Positions 7,714 to 15,287 of a stretch of DNA of 34,574 bases are shown here, in pieces. Numbering within the stretch: position 1 is the stretch's first letter; each line of letters starts with the position of its first letter. Under the pieces are notes generated by a model, which saw nothing but the letters and a program-made list of their open reading frames with translations, did not search any database and had not been told where the DNA came from. This DNA is from Lachnospiraceae bacterium (GTDB lineage: Bacteria > Bacillota > Clostridia > Lachnospirales > Lachnospiraceae). Location: contig JAILQX010000049.1 of the NCBI GenBank assembly GCA_024698705.1, forward strand, positions 1-34,574, written 5' to 3'. The translations under genes were made by a program, and so were the position numbers.

Positions 7714-8403
7714 ATGTCTAATAAAGTATTTGTACCTGAAAAAAAGGTACCTGATTCATTTCAAGCATTTTTAGTCGAAGGTGCAGAGTTCACTCCTTGT
7801 GAGGAATATCCTATTTTGACACCGGAGATGATTTCAAAGAGTATACCCAAAAGGGTAATGCCGTTTGACAAGGCAATCACATATAGAGGTGATTTAAGTA
7901 ATGTATTTATTTGCTCATTTTCAGCTGATCTAAGATTTGAAAGGATTAGGAGAAACCCACAAAGATATGTTGATTTTTTTAAAAGAACGGCTGGAATAAT
8001 TGGTTTTGATTATAGCATTCACTCTGACATGCCAATAATAAAACAAAAGAAACAGATAGATGATAATTTGTCTTTATCATATTATTATGGTCATCAGGGA
8101 ATACCTATCATACCTAATATCAGGTGCGGGGTGGATGAGTTGTTAGATGAATTTCTGCAGGCTATTCCACCCAATAATATAGTAGCTATAGGAACACACG
8201 GATTCATAAAAACAAAACCGGAACAGTTTGAGTGGTATTGCTTTATTGAGAAAATAATAAAAGAATTGAATCCGCCTCAAATAGTTGTCTATGGAAGCTT
8301 ATCAAATAAAATGTTTGATGAACTAAAGACCGAATCAGAATTTATCTTCTTCGAGCCTTGGATATACAACAAAGGGAAGGAGGTGAATGAAAATGGCGAC
8401 TAA
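7714..8403 (+). CDS. DUF4417 protein, first gene of toxin/immunity-like trio 2
   Basis: 229 aa; ATG after AGGAGG. Same family as the gene at 3779 but clearly diverged. Shared landmarks are F-E-R-I-R-R-N-P-Q-R-Y (75-85), G-F-D-Y-S-I-H-S-D-M-P (97-107), G-I-P-I-I-P-N-I-R-C-G (129-139), A-I-G-T-H-G (158-163) and I-V-V-Y-G (190-194). The Y-R-S-R-A-I-G block of copy 1 is replaced here by Y-Y-Y-G-H-Q-G and the R-W-G by R-C-G. It has no signal peptide or membrane span. Its last codons overlap the start of the toxin-like gene, as in trio 1. It may be a chaperone, adaptor or co-toxin; this is a guess from position only. Confidence 0.85.
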   Translation: MSNKVFVPEKKVPDSFQAFLVEGAEFTPCEEYPILTPEMISKSIPKRVMPFDKAITYRGDLSNVFICSFSADLRFERIRRNPQRYVDFFKRTAGIIGFDYSIHSDMPIIKQKKQIDDNLSLSYYYGHQGIPIIPNIRCGVDELLDEFLQAIPPNNIVAIGTHGFIKTKPEQFEWYCFIEKIIKELNPPQIVVYGSLSNKMFDELKTESEFIFFEPWIYNKGKEVNENGD

Positions 8404-8788
8404 AGGGGCAAGTAATAGATATGGAAATGCAAGAGGAGGAAGGAATGGACATCCAACTGTACATATAGGCTTTCAATGGGCTCGAGCATTCAACAAATAT
8501 ACTTTGCAAGATCATTATGATCGTCATGGCGCCCAAGTTGGTGCCTCATCGAAAGAATCATATGAGGCACATGCAGTTAAATTTGCTAATACAGTTAATC
8601 GAAAGGATTGTGTTAGCTTTATTGATGGAAAAGGATCCACATATAAGTATAATAGAGTAACTAATGAGTTTGCGGTAATAACGAAAAAGGGTATAGTAAT
8701 AACCTATTTCAAACCTACCGCAGGATATATATATTATCTTAATGAGAAGAAAGGAAAAGCAAGGTATGGTAGATATAGAAAAGTATAA
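8393..8788 (+). CDS. Stand-alone polymorphic-toxin-like module, probably a BECR-type RNase
   Basis: The best start is the ATG at 8393 (131 aa), 9 nt after AAGGAGG; the ATG at 8387 is only 3 nt from it. The N-terminus is a basic Gly/Asn/Arg-rich linker. The body has D-H-Y-D-R-H-G-x-x-x-G-A-S-S (from residue 40), F-A-N-T-V (64-68), T-Y-K-Y-N and [18 protein letters not shown] (91-108), then a Lys-rich tail. This H-x-x-x-H-G ... N-E-F ... T-Y-F-K-P pattern is typical of toxin modules at the ends of LXG/Rhs-type proteins, which I place with the barnase/EndoU/colicin/RelE (BECR) RNase fold. Catalytic residues are likely the early histidines and the late T/K, by analogy only. No delivery domain is attached. 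Confidence 0.7.
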   Translation: MATKGASNRYGNARGGRNGHPTVHIGFQWARAFNKYTLQDHYDRHGAQVGASSKESYEAHAVKFANTVNRKDCVSFIDGKGSTYKYNRVTNEFAVITKKGIVITYFKPTAGYIYYLNEKKGKARYGRYRKV

Positions 8789-9209
8789 GAAAATGATATG
8801 TCCAGTATGTGGCAAGTTTGAGTTTAGTGCGTTGGATGAAAGCGATATTGAGCTTTATGATTACATTCAATGCGCTGAATGTGGATGGATTTGCGATTTA
8901 AATCAATATGAAAATCCTGACAGTGCTGTTGGGTTGAACAGTATCTCTTTAAATGATTATAAAAAGGATTACGAGGAGAAAATTGCTAAAAATCCAGAGT
9001 ATAATTATCTTGATGAGAATTATGAACCAAAGCCACATCTTTGCCCTGTTTGCGGAAAGCACACATTTTCAGATGAAGGATCATTTGAGATTTGCCCTGA
9101 GTGTGGCTGGGAAGATGATTCGCTTATGGAAAGCGAACCAGATAAATGGGCAGGATCATCTAATGATTTGTGTTTAAATGATTATATTAAAAGATATCAG
9201 ATGAAATAA
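8766..9209 (+). CDS. Tandem CPCC-type zinc-ribbon protein, candidate immunity protein
   Basis: The ATG at 8766 is preferred (147 aa): AAGGA lies 10 nt upstream, while the ATG at 8742 has no ribosome binding site. Two related zinc ribbons are visible: C12-x2-C15 with C36-x2-C39 and the tail S-L-N-D-Y, then C93-x2-C96 with C110-x2-C113-G-W-E-D-D and the tail C-L-N-D-Y. The second matches the cysteine-rich CPCC family (C-P-x-C-G ... C-P-x-C-G-W-E-D-D ... L-N), whose members often follow polymorphic toxins as immunity proteins. The gene overlaps the toxin-like gene and ends the trio. The internal duplication suggests one ribbon may have been added for binding specificity. Confidence 0.8.
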   Translation: MVDIEKYKKMICPVCGKFEFSALDESDIELYDYIQCAECGWICDLNQYENPDSAVGLNSISLNDYKKDYEEKIAKNPEYNYLDENYEPKPHLCPVCGKHTFSDEGSFEICPECGWEDDSLMESEPDKWAGSSNDLCLNDYIKRYQMK

Positions 9210-9213
9210 AAGA

Positions 9214-9248
9214 AAAGCCAATGGGTGCTACCAACACTCAATGGCTTT
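9214..9248 (+). terminator. Hairpin after trio 2, loop CTACCAA
   Basis: A 14-bp stem with one mismatch and one G-U pair around loop CTACCAA, 5 nt after the stop of the candidate immunity gene. The T run is short (TTTAT). It shares its loop with 7588-7618. Confidence 0.65.
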
Positions 9249-9254
9249 ATCAAA

Positions 9255-9280
9255 GGATACAATAATCCTTCAAACAAGTA
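9255..9280 (+). repeat. 26-bp imperfect direct repeat, copy 2
   Basis: 24 of 26 bases match 7646-7671. The two copies with their hairpins flank trio 2. From here to 9457 I see no gene; the stretch contains GGGTCCAATTGG-type sequence (9327-9345) that echoes GGGTCCA repeats at 5505-5540 beside direct-repeat copy 1. Confidence 0.65.
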
Positions 9281-9457
9281 ATATTATTATAAAACTCAGA
9301 GGTAAAAATGTCAATTTGATATGTTGGGTCCAATTGGGGCCAAATGAAAAATTGAAATTAAAAGTGAAAAAATAGAAGGAGTCGCAAAAGGCGCATAAAA
9401 TCAGTGTTTTTTAGGTGTCTAAAGTATTTCGTCTCATAACAGATGAAGTAAGAATTC

Positions 9458-9492
9458 CTTCAAATCCGGCTCACGCCTCTTATGAGAGACTC
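9458..9492 (+). repeat. 35-bp direct repeat, copy 2 (candidate attachment site)
   Basis: Identical to 5430-5464. The two copies are 4,028 bp apart and enclose the recombinase remnant, Fic gene and trio 2. Sequence to the left differs between the copies, as expected for a recombination core. Confidence 0.7.
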
Positions 9493-9518
9493 GGATCTTA
9501 ACTGATTTGAGTCTTTTT
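9487..9518 (+). terminator. Rho-independent terminator joined to repeat copy 2
   Basis: AGACTCGGATC (9487-9497) pairs with GATTTGAGTCT (9504-9514) using two G-U pairs, with a 6-nt loop and TTTTT. Same structure as at 5459-5488. Confidence 0.85.
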
Positions 9519-9680
9519 CTGTACAAGACAAATTTTTTAAAAAATTATTAACAGTGTTGTGTTATAGAAAAAGTTTTTATAAATACCATATCTCCTTATG
9601 AATGTGAACCATGTTTGAATAAAAACGTTAAAGAAATACTTGAAATAAGAGATACATTTCCTCCAAAGGTTTTATTGATT
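9519..9680 (+). other. AT-rich gap without a supported gene
   Basis: No gene is supported. A plus-strand frame from about 9554 to a stop at 9696 is open but has no ATG. It contains a C-E-P-C pair and could be the 3' remnant of a lost gene, or chance. Confidence 0.3.
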
Positions 9681-9704
9681 GGGATATTATCGCGATAATA
9701 TCCC
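9681..9704. other. 24-bp perfect palindrome upstream of lemA
   Basis: GGGATATTATCG is followed by its exact reverse complement. A T-rich stretch (TCTTTATTTT) follows, so it may be a terminator that closes the island. A dimeric repressor operator is the alternative; it ends 24 bp before the candidate lemA -35. Confidence 0.5.
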
Positions 9705-9728
9705 TCTTTATTTTGCCATTTCACCACT

Positions 9729-9757
9729 TTTCCACAGTGGTTTATATATGCTATCAT
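9729..9757 (+). promoter_or_regulatory. Candidate promoter for lemA
   Basis: TTTCCA at 9729, 17-nt spacer, TATCAT at 9752 (4/6 and 5/6 to the vegetative consensus), 55 nt before the lemA start. The -35 lies inside the inverted repeat CCACT...AGTGG. Confidence 0.35.
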
Positions 9758-9811
9758 ATGATCAGACAGTATGGAAACAATATAAATGTTTTTATGAGAA
9801 GGGAGAAAAGC

Positions 9812-10369
9812 ATGATTGTTCTTATCGTATTGGGAGTTTTGCTGGTATTGATCATTTGCTGGTTTATTTCGACATCAAACAGCATAAACCGCATTAAACT
9901 TAAGATCAAAGAATCACTGTCCGGCGTTGAGATCCAGCTCAGACAAAGATATGAGGTTCTGATGCAGGGCAAAAAGATCGCTGAGCAGTATGCACAGCAT
10001 GAGCAGAAGGTTTTTGAGGGTCTCAGACATCTCAGTCAGGTCCCTTCCAATGCATCCGTAGAGCAGCTCAATGAGATATCACGCTCACAGGAACAGGTTG
10101 TAAAGGGCTTTCTGGCACTTGGTGAAGCTTATCCCGAATTGAAGAGTGCGGAACTGTTCAATAATCTGATCAATAAGCTTTCAGAACAGACCGGACAATA
10201 CTCGGCTGCAAGACGTGCGGTAAACGGAAATATCACAAAGCTTAACAATTATGTTGTCTCTTTTCCTTCATCCATCGTGTGCGGGATGAAAGGTGTATCG
10301 CAGATGGATTATATACATGAAGAAGACGTTGAGCAGCTTAAGAATGTTGATATGAGCATGAGCATATAA
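9812..10369 (+). CDS. lemA: LemA family protein
   Basis: The start is the ATG at 9812 after GGGAG; the longer upstream frame has no ribosome binding site and runs through the promoter region. 185 aa, the usual LemA length. One N-terminal membrane helix (residues 1-18, I-V-L-I-V-L-G-V-L-L-V-L-I-I) is followed by a long helical domain: N-S-I-N-R-I-K-L-K-I-x-E-S, E-I-Q-L-R-Q-R-Y-E-V-L, Y-P-E-L-K-S, Y-S-A-A-R-R-A-V-N, and the closing Y-V-V-S-F-P-S-S-I. These are standard LemA landmarks. The family's cellular role is poorly defined. It is followed 13 nt later by a DUF3137-like gene, a pairing I recall from other bacteria. Confidence 0.9.
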   Translation: MIVLIVLGVLLVLIICWFISTSNSINRIKLKIKESLSGVEIQLRQRYEVLMQGKKIAEQYAQHEQKVFEGLRHLSQVPSNASVEQLNEISRSQEQVVKGFLALGEAYPELKSAELFNNLINKLSEQTGQYSAARRAVNGNITKLNNYVVSFPSSIVCGMKGVSQMDYIHEEDVEQLKNVDMSMSI

Positions 10370-10382
10370 GGAATGCAAAGAT

Positions 10383-11474
10383 ATGGCATACGATTCATTA
10401 AGACAAAAGCTTACGTATGATAATATCGATCCGGATAAGAAAGAAGGACTCTTGAGGGAACTGGAGTATTTCAATTCCATTGCGCCTGCCGGATGGAGAG
10501 AAAAACTTCATTTCGACAAAGATAAGATGCAGGAGTTTTTCGGTAAACATCAGGTGGGTGTCGTCATAGGCCTTTTTCTTATGATACCGTTGTTACTGGT
10601 CCTTATGGGGATTGCTGTGCAGTTTGGGGTCATAGCGCTCCTGCTCTGGGCTGTTTTTGGACGGAACAGGGGTACACCGGAATATAAACAGTATGATTTC
10701 GGGCAGAAGATCATCACGCCCGCTCTTAAACTTTTTGATGACAGACTCCGGCCAATATATCACCATGACCAAGAAGATCTTGTCGATGAAGATATGCATT
10801 ATGACGATGCGCTTGTAGAGGCACATCTTGTAAGGCCCGTAAACCGGAAATGCCGCAGTTATACATATTCCAGCTGTTCGTACGACTGGGATAACAGGGC
10901 AAATACCGATGCGTTCGAGTTCCTGGGATACAGGTTATATTATGAATACGAAGATTCGGACGGCGATGTACATACGGATGAGTTTTTTGACGGTGTTATA
11001 TTTAAATTCCGTACCGGCTTTACATTGAACGGGACCGTCAATATCATGAGCACCGAAACAAAGAAAACACTCATAGGTGAACGTGAGAAAAACAAGTTCA
11101 AAAAGATAAAGGACAGGGATATCAGTGTTATTGATACCGAGAACCATGAATTTGCGGAAAGTTTTGATACACTGGCGACTTATGATACGGAAGCCTACAA
11201 TTATCTGACTCCGACCATGATCGAAACACTTTTGAAGCTGCGCAAGGATTACTATATCTGCCTGTATATGAAAGGCAATGTTATGACCGTATCCCTTTAT
11301 AATACCGGTTATAAAGATGCCACAAAAAGTATTTTTTCCCTGCAAAAACCGAGACATCGTTCCACGGATCCGGTAGCGGAGCTTGACCGCAGGCTGGACG
11401 ATTACAGAAAAGCTTTTGCTTCCATTTATGAACTGAAGGATCTGCTGGATCCCGACGCAAGATACGCAGGTTAA
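10383..11474 (+). CDS. DUF3137-like membrane protein
   Basis: 363 aa; weak ribosome binding site (AAGGAATG) upstream of the ATG. Two close membrane helices lie at about residues 56-76 and 78-93. A soluble domain follows (about 100-345) with P-A-L-K-L-F-D-D (near 113), E-D-S-D-G-D-V-H-T (near 192) and F-D-G-V-I-F-K-F-R-T-G-F, where F-x-G-x-x-F is typical of DUF3137. It also has a late aromatic D-Y-Y-I-C-L-Y segment. Function is unknown. It forms a two-gene unit with lemA and ends 6 nt from the convergent AraC-type gene, with no hairpin between them. Confidence 0.7.
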   Translation: MAYDSLRQKLTYDNIDPDKKEGLLRELEYFNSIAPAGWREKLHFDKDKMQEFFGKHQVGVVIGLFLMIPLLLVLMGIAVQFGVIALLLWAVFGRNRGTPEYKQYDFGQKIITPALKLFDDRLRPIYHHDQEDLVDEDMHYDDALVEAHLVRPVNRKCRSYTYSSCSYDWDNRANTDAFEFLGYRLYYEYEDSDGDVHTDEFFDGVIFKFRTGFTLNGTVNIMSTETKKTLIGEREKNKFKKIKDRDISVIDTENHEFAESFDTLATYDTEAYNYLTPTMIETLLKLRKDYYICLYMKGNVMTVSLYNTGYKDATKSIFSLQKPRHRSTDPVAELDRRLDDYRKAFASIYELKDLLDPDARYAG

Positions 11475-11480
11475 GCGTAT

Positions 11481-12314
11481 TCACCACTTCTTTCTGTAAG
11501 CGAGTGGAGTCATACCTTCGCTCATTTTGAATACTTTGATAAAATACCCGCATTCCTTGAAGCCGCAGGCCAGAGAGATATTTTCGATGGAATCCGAGCT
11601 GAAGCGTAGCATGGATTTGGATTTGGAGATCCTGAAGGCATTGATGTCGCCGGCTATGGTGACTCCGTATTTGCGTTTGTATTCTCTGACAAGGTAGAAT
11701 TTACTGATAAAGAAATGTTCCGAGAGCATGTCAAGAGTCAGCTTCTCATCGCAGTGATCGGCGATGTATTCCCTGATCACCTTGAGTTTTTCATTTATGC
11801 TGTAAGAGCCGGTCTGATCACCTTTATTGGTGTAGGCAAATGTCACAATGTCGGTCAGGTACTTGTGACTGAGGGTTTCCCACAGAGCATCCTTTCTGTC
11901 CACAACATTGTAAAGAGAAGAAAATATATTCAGAAGATCGGTGATACTGGCGGGGTGAAACATGAAATCCCCGCCTATTTCATTGAAATAATCATACATT
12001 GCAGCCATGTTCGTACCATAGAAATGTACCCACGTGAGAGTCCACGGATCTTCGGCACTGCTCTCGTGAGCGTAGGGCTCATGACAATTGACAAACACAC
12101 AGTCTCCTTCGTGAAGGAGTATTTTTTTGCCTTTATATGAAAATGTTCCGCTCCCCTTTATAACGACCATAAACAGAAAAGAGAAGATATTTTCTCTGGT
12201 ACTTATATGCGGCGAACGGCTTGTAAGCGTACCTATTTCCTGTACGTACAGCAGGTTGTCTTTGGCGTAACCCGAGGGTGTCGCTATCAGACGATTTGAA
12301 TTACGATCTGTCAA
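11481..12314 (-). CDS. AraC-family transcriptional regulator with cupin sensor domain
   Basis: The frame reaches a TTG at 12425 without a ribosome binding site. I choose the TTG at 12314, which has AAAGGGG 5 nt upstream and gives 277 aa starting about 11 residues before the T-P-S-G-Y-A-K-D-N-L-L-Y-V-Q-E-I-G motif, as in relatives. The N-terminal half is an AraC-type cupin (G-S-G-T-F ... L-x-E-G-D-C-V-F-V). The C-terminal ~100 residues hold the two helix-turn-helices, including I-S-K-F-Y-L-V-R-E-Y-K and I-A-C-G-F-type L-A-C-G-F-K-E-C-G-Y-F-I-K-V-F-K. The gene is divergent from gmd and may control the glycan operon, but no operator was identified. Confidence 0.85.
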   Translation of the reverse strand: MTDRNSNRLIATPSGYAKDNLLYVQEIGTLTSRSPHISTRENIFSFLFMVVIKGSGTFSYKGKKILLHEGDCVFVNCHEPYAHESSAEDPWTLTWVHFYGTNMAAMYDYFNEIGGDFMFHPASITDLLNIFSSLYNVVDRKDALWETLSHKYLTDIVTFAYTNKGDQTGSYSINEKLKVIREYIADHCDEKLTLDMLSEHFFISKFYLVREYKRKYGVTIAGDINAFRISKSKSMLRFSSDSIENISLACGFKECGYFIKVFKMSEGMTPLAYRKKW

Positions 12315-12377
12315 AATAACCCCTTTCTCATCCGGATGGAATAGCAATATTTTACTATTTTTATGCAACAAACTACA

Positions 12378-12406
12378 TTGAAACCATGTAATTATGAGTA
12401 TATACT
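12378..12406 (+). promoter_or_regulatory. Probable promoter of the glycan operon (gmd)
   Basis: TTGAAA at 12378, 17-nt spacer, TATACT at 12401. This is a good SigA match, giving a leader of about 57 nt before gmd. It lies in the intergenic region shared with the AraC-type gene. Confidence 0.65.
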
Positions 12407-12469
12407 TGGTTATGCTTGATTGCAAGATAATTCACAAATGATAGGAATAGATATAAAAAAGGAGATCAT

Positions 12470-13534
12470 ATGAGAAACGTAGCACTTATAACAGGTATTA
12501 CAGGTCAGGACGGATCATATCTGGCTGAATTCTTACTGGAGCAGGGATACGAAGTTCACGGCCTTATGCGTCGTCATTCGATAGCGGGAACGGAGAGGAT
12601 CGACCATATCCTTGAGTCAAGCTATAACAATAAAAAGTTCTTTCTGCATTTTGCGGACACGACGGATTCGAGCTGCCTGTGCAGACTTATTTCAGAGATA
12701 AAGCCCACAGAAGTATACAATCTTGCGGCCCAGTCGCATGTAGGTATCTCATTTGAAGTACCTGAATACACGGCGGAAGCGACAGGTATCAGCACGCTTA
12801 AGCTGCTTGAGGCCATCAGGTTGTTTGGCGGAAGCTGCAGATTCTATCAGGCTTCAACCTCCGAGCTTTTCGGCGGTCTGCCGGAAACGGCACCTCAGTC
12901 GGAGAAGACGCCGTTCTATCCCAAGAGCCCTTATGGCGTTGCCAAGCTTTATTCTTACTGGATAACGGTCAATTACAGGGAATCCTACAACATGTTTACC
13001 TGCAATGGCATATTGTTCAACCACGAATCGCCCAGAAGAGGTGAGAACTTCGTTACAAGAAAGATAACACTTGCGATCGCCAATATAATGGCGGGTAAGC
13101 AGGAAAGGTTGTCTCTCGGAAATATGAATGCCAAGAGAGACTGGGGCTTCGCAGGTGATTACGTTAAGGGTATGTGGCTGATGCTTCAGCAGGATAAGCC
13201 CGGCGATTATGTACTCGCAACAAATGAAACACATACGGTAAGAGAGTTTGTCGAAGCGGCATTCGGTGAGCTCGGAATAGAAATCTGCTGGGAAGGCAAT
13301 GGTGTCAATGAGAAGGGCATCGACGCAAAGACCGGCAGAGAATACGTTGATGTCAACCCTCAGTTCTACCGTCCGGCAGAGGTTGAATTCCTCTGGGGTG
13401 ATTGTACAAAAGCCGAAAATGAGTTAGGATGGAAGAGAAACGTAGACTTCAGGGGACTCGTAGCCATGATGATGGATTCGGACATGAAGGCCGTGTGCGG
13501 AAAGGGCTGCGAAGAATTCAAAAACGGGAAATAA
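12470..13534 (+). CDS. gmd: GDP-mannose 4,6-dehydratase
   Basis: 354 aa, full length; ATG after AAAGGAG. It converts GDP-D-mannose to GDP-4-keto-6-deoxy-D-mannose, the first committed step to GDP-L-fucose. Extended SDR features are clear: G-I-T-G-Q-D-G at 9-15 binds NADP, R-R-H-S at 34-37 is the phosphate-binding stretch, S-T-S-E-L-F-G at 129-135, and Y155-x3-K159 (S-P-Y-G-V-A-K). N-H-E-S-P-R-R-G follows as in all Gmd proteins. First gene of the glycan operon; its product feeds Fcl at 15288 and its substrate comes from ManC at 16268. Confidence 0.97.
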   Translation: MRNVALITGITGQDGSYLAEFLLEQGYEVHGLMRRHSIAGTERIDHILESSYNNKKFFLHFADTTDSSCLCRLISEIKPTEVYNLAAQSHVGISFEVPEYTAEATGISTLKLLEAIRLFGGSCRFYQASTSELFGGLPETAPQSEKTPFYPKSPYGVAKLYSYWITVNYRESYNMFTCNGILFNHESPRRGENFVTRKITLAIANIMAGKQERLSLGNMNAKRDWGFAGDYVKGMWLMLQQDKPGDYVLATNETHTVREFVEAAFGELGIEICWEGNGVNEKGIDAKTGREYVDVNPQFYRPAEVEFLWGDCTKAENELGWKRNVDFRGLVAMMMDSDMKAVCGKGCEEFKNGK

Positions 13535-13541
13535 TTAATCT

Positions 13542-15257
13542 ATGATAACGGTTATACTGAATTGGCTCTATATTGCGATAACCTCGTTTGTAACGGGGTT
13601 TGCCGTATTGAGCTTTTTTAGTGGGATATTTAATACAAATGAGAAGAAGACCATTTACTGTATATGGGCCGGGTTGGTAGTCAATACGGTCTATGCCGAG
13701 TTTTGGAGTCTTTTTGGCGGAGTCGGAGTTGCTGCCAATATCGTACTCATCGTCACAGTGATCGTTCTGATCGGTTTCATGAGAAAAGAGATGGCGGTAT
13801 GCCTGCAGGAAACCCTGGAACGCATCAATGAAGTCAGTGCGCTCAGGTATGTGTATGTCACCGTTTTGCTGCTTATGGTATACGGAACGAGCAGGGGTTA
13901 TATACACGTTGACACAAGTATCTACCATGCGCAGAGCATCAGATGGATCGAGGAATACGGCATTGTTAAGGGGCTTGCCTGTCTTCAGCTCAGGTTCGGA
14001 TACAATTCGGCTGCATTTGCCCTAACGGCTTTGTACAGTTTTAAGGATCTTCTTGGGCAGTCGCTTCACACGACGGCCGGATTTTTTGTGCTTTTGGGAG
14101 CGATCCACACTGTGGATCTATATAAGATCTTTACAACTAGAAAGGTCAGACATTCTGATTTTATAAGGCTCGGATTGCTGTTTTACATCGGCCTTATTTA
14201 TAAGGAAATGGTCTCGCCCGCAAGCGATTATTATGCGCAGATATTGATATTTGTCATCATCATAAGCTGGCTTGATGCGATCGATGAAAACCGTTCGGAG
14301 TATGCATTTTCAATGCTTGCCATACTTGCCGTATATGCGGCAACGATCAAATTTTCCATCGCGCTTCTGGTACTGCTTACAATAAAGCCTGCTGCCCTTA
14401 TGATAAAGAAAAAGCAGGGCAGCCAGATCATATGCAGCCTGTGCGGCGGTACGATTGTGCTGCTTCCGTTTCTGATCAGGAATGTGCTGATATCGGGTTG
14501 GCTGATATATCCTTCGACGTTTCTCGATCTGTTCAACCCCGATTGGAAAATACCTAAAGGTGTGGCGGAATATGATGCAATGGAGATCGGGTTGTACGGC
14601 AAAGGCATAACCGATGTTACAAGATATGATACGCCCATGAGCGAGTGGGTCCCCGCATGGTTTTCACAGATGTCACTGATAGAAAAGGGCTGGGTGGTCT
14701 TAACATGCATAGGACTGGTAGTCGGTACGGTGTATATGATCCGATGCTTCGTAAAAAAGAAGCTTGATCACGATAAGCTGCTTATGTGGGTAGTATTGGC
14801 AGCCGCTTGCCTGTTCTGGTTCTTCTCAGCTCCGCTTGTCCGCTACGGATACGGATATCTTACGACCGTTCCGCTCTTTGCAGACGGCCTGCTCTGCCTT
14901 GAGATGACGAAGAAAACAGGCGACGAAAAGTCGCTTTATATAGCATTTCTTATAATATTTGCATTTATATCGGCTTATCGGATCAAGACCGTGGGGTATG
15001 ATATCATAACTACAGTAAAGGAGCCGTATTATCTGTCACAGAAAGATTATATCGACTGGCCGGCAGATGTGCGCGAATTGAACGGATATGATTTCTATGT
15101 ACCGAAAGAGGATGGTATGATAGGATATGATCCGTTCCCTTCATCGATGTTTGTCATAGATGTGCAGATGAGAGGCATCACCCTAGAGGACGGATTCAGG
15201 TTCAGCGATTATAACAAATGGCTGGAACAGAACAGTAAGACGCTAAATGCGCAATAA
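13542..15257 (+). CDS. Polytopic membrane protein, GT-C-like (LIC_10190-like)
   Basis: 571 aa, beginning 7 nt after gmd; the ribosome binding site is weak. About ten to twelve hydrophobic segments cover residues 1-500, with a hydrophilic C-terminal tail (about 490-571) predicted outside. An early outer loop carries H-V-D-T-S-I-Y-H-A-Q (near residue 125), an acidic D-x-x-x-Y-H-x-Q motif that I recall from the LIC_10190-type membrane proteins. Such loops hold the catalytic Asp in GT-C polyprenyl-phosphate-sugar transferases. A glycosyltransferase that adds a sugar on the outer face of the membrane is the best guess. It could pair with the GtrB-like enzyme at 19244, which would make the lipid-linked donor. 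Confidence 0.65.
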   Translation: MITVILNWLYIAITSFVTGFAVLSFFSGIFNTNEKKTIYCIWAGLVVNTVYAEFWSLFGGVGVAANIVLIVTVIVLIGFMRKEMAVCLQETLERINEVSALRYVYVTVLLLMVYGTSRGYIHVDTSIYHAQSIRWIEEYGIVKGLACLQLRFGYNSAAFALTALYSFKDLLGQSLHTTAGFFVLLGAIHTVDLYKIFTTRKVRHSDFIRLGLLFYIGLIYKEMVSPASDYYAQILIFVIIISWLDAIDENRSEYAFSMLAILAVYAATIKFSIALLVLLTIKPAALMIKKKQGSQIICSLCGGTIVLLPFLIRNVLISGWLIYPSTFLDLFNPDWKIPKGVAEYDAMEIGLYGKGITDVTRYDTPMSEWVPAWFSQMSLIEKGWVVLTCIGLVVGTVYMIRCFVKKKLDHDKLLMWVVLAAACLFWFFSAPLVRYGYGYLTTVPLFADGLLCLEMTKKTGDEKSLYIAFLIIFAFISAYRIKTVGYDIITTVKEPYYLSQKDYIDWPADVRELNGYDFYVPKEDGMIGYDPFPSSMFVIDVQMRGITLEDGFRFSDYNKWLEQNSKTLNAQ

Positions 15258-15287
15258 GCGCTGATTATAACGGGATTGGAGATTGTT

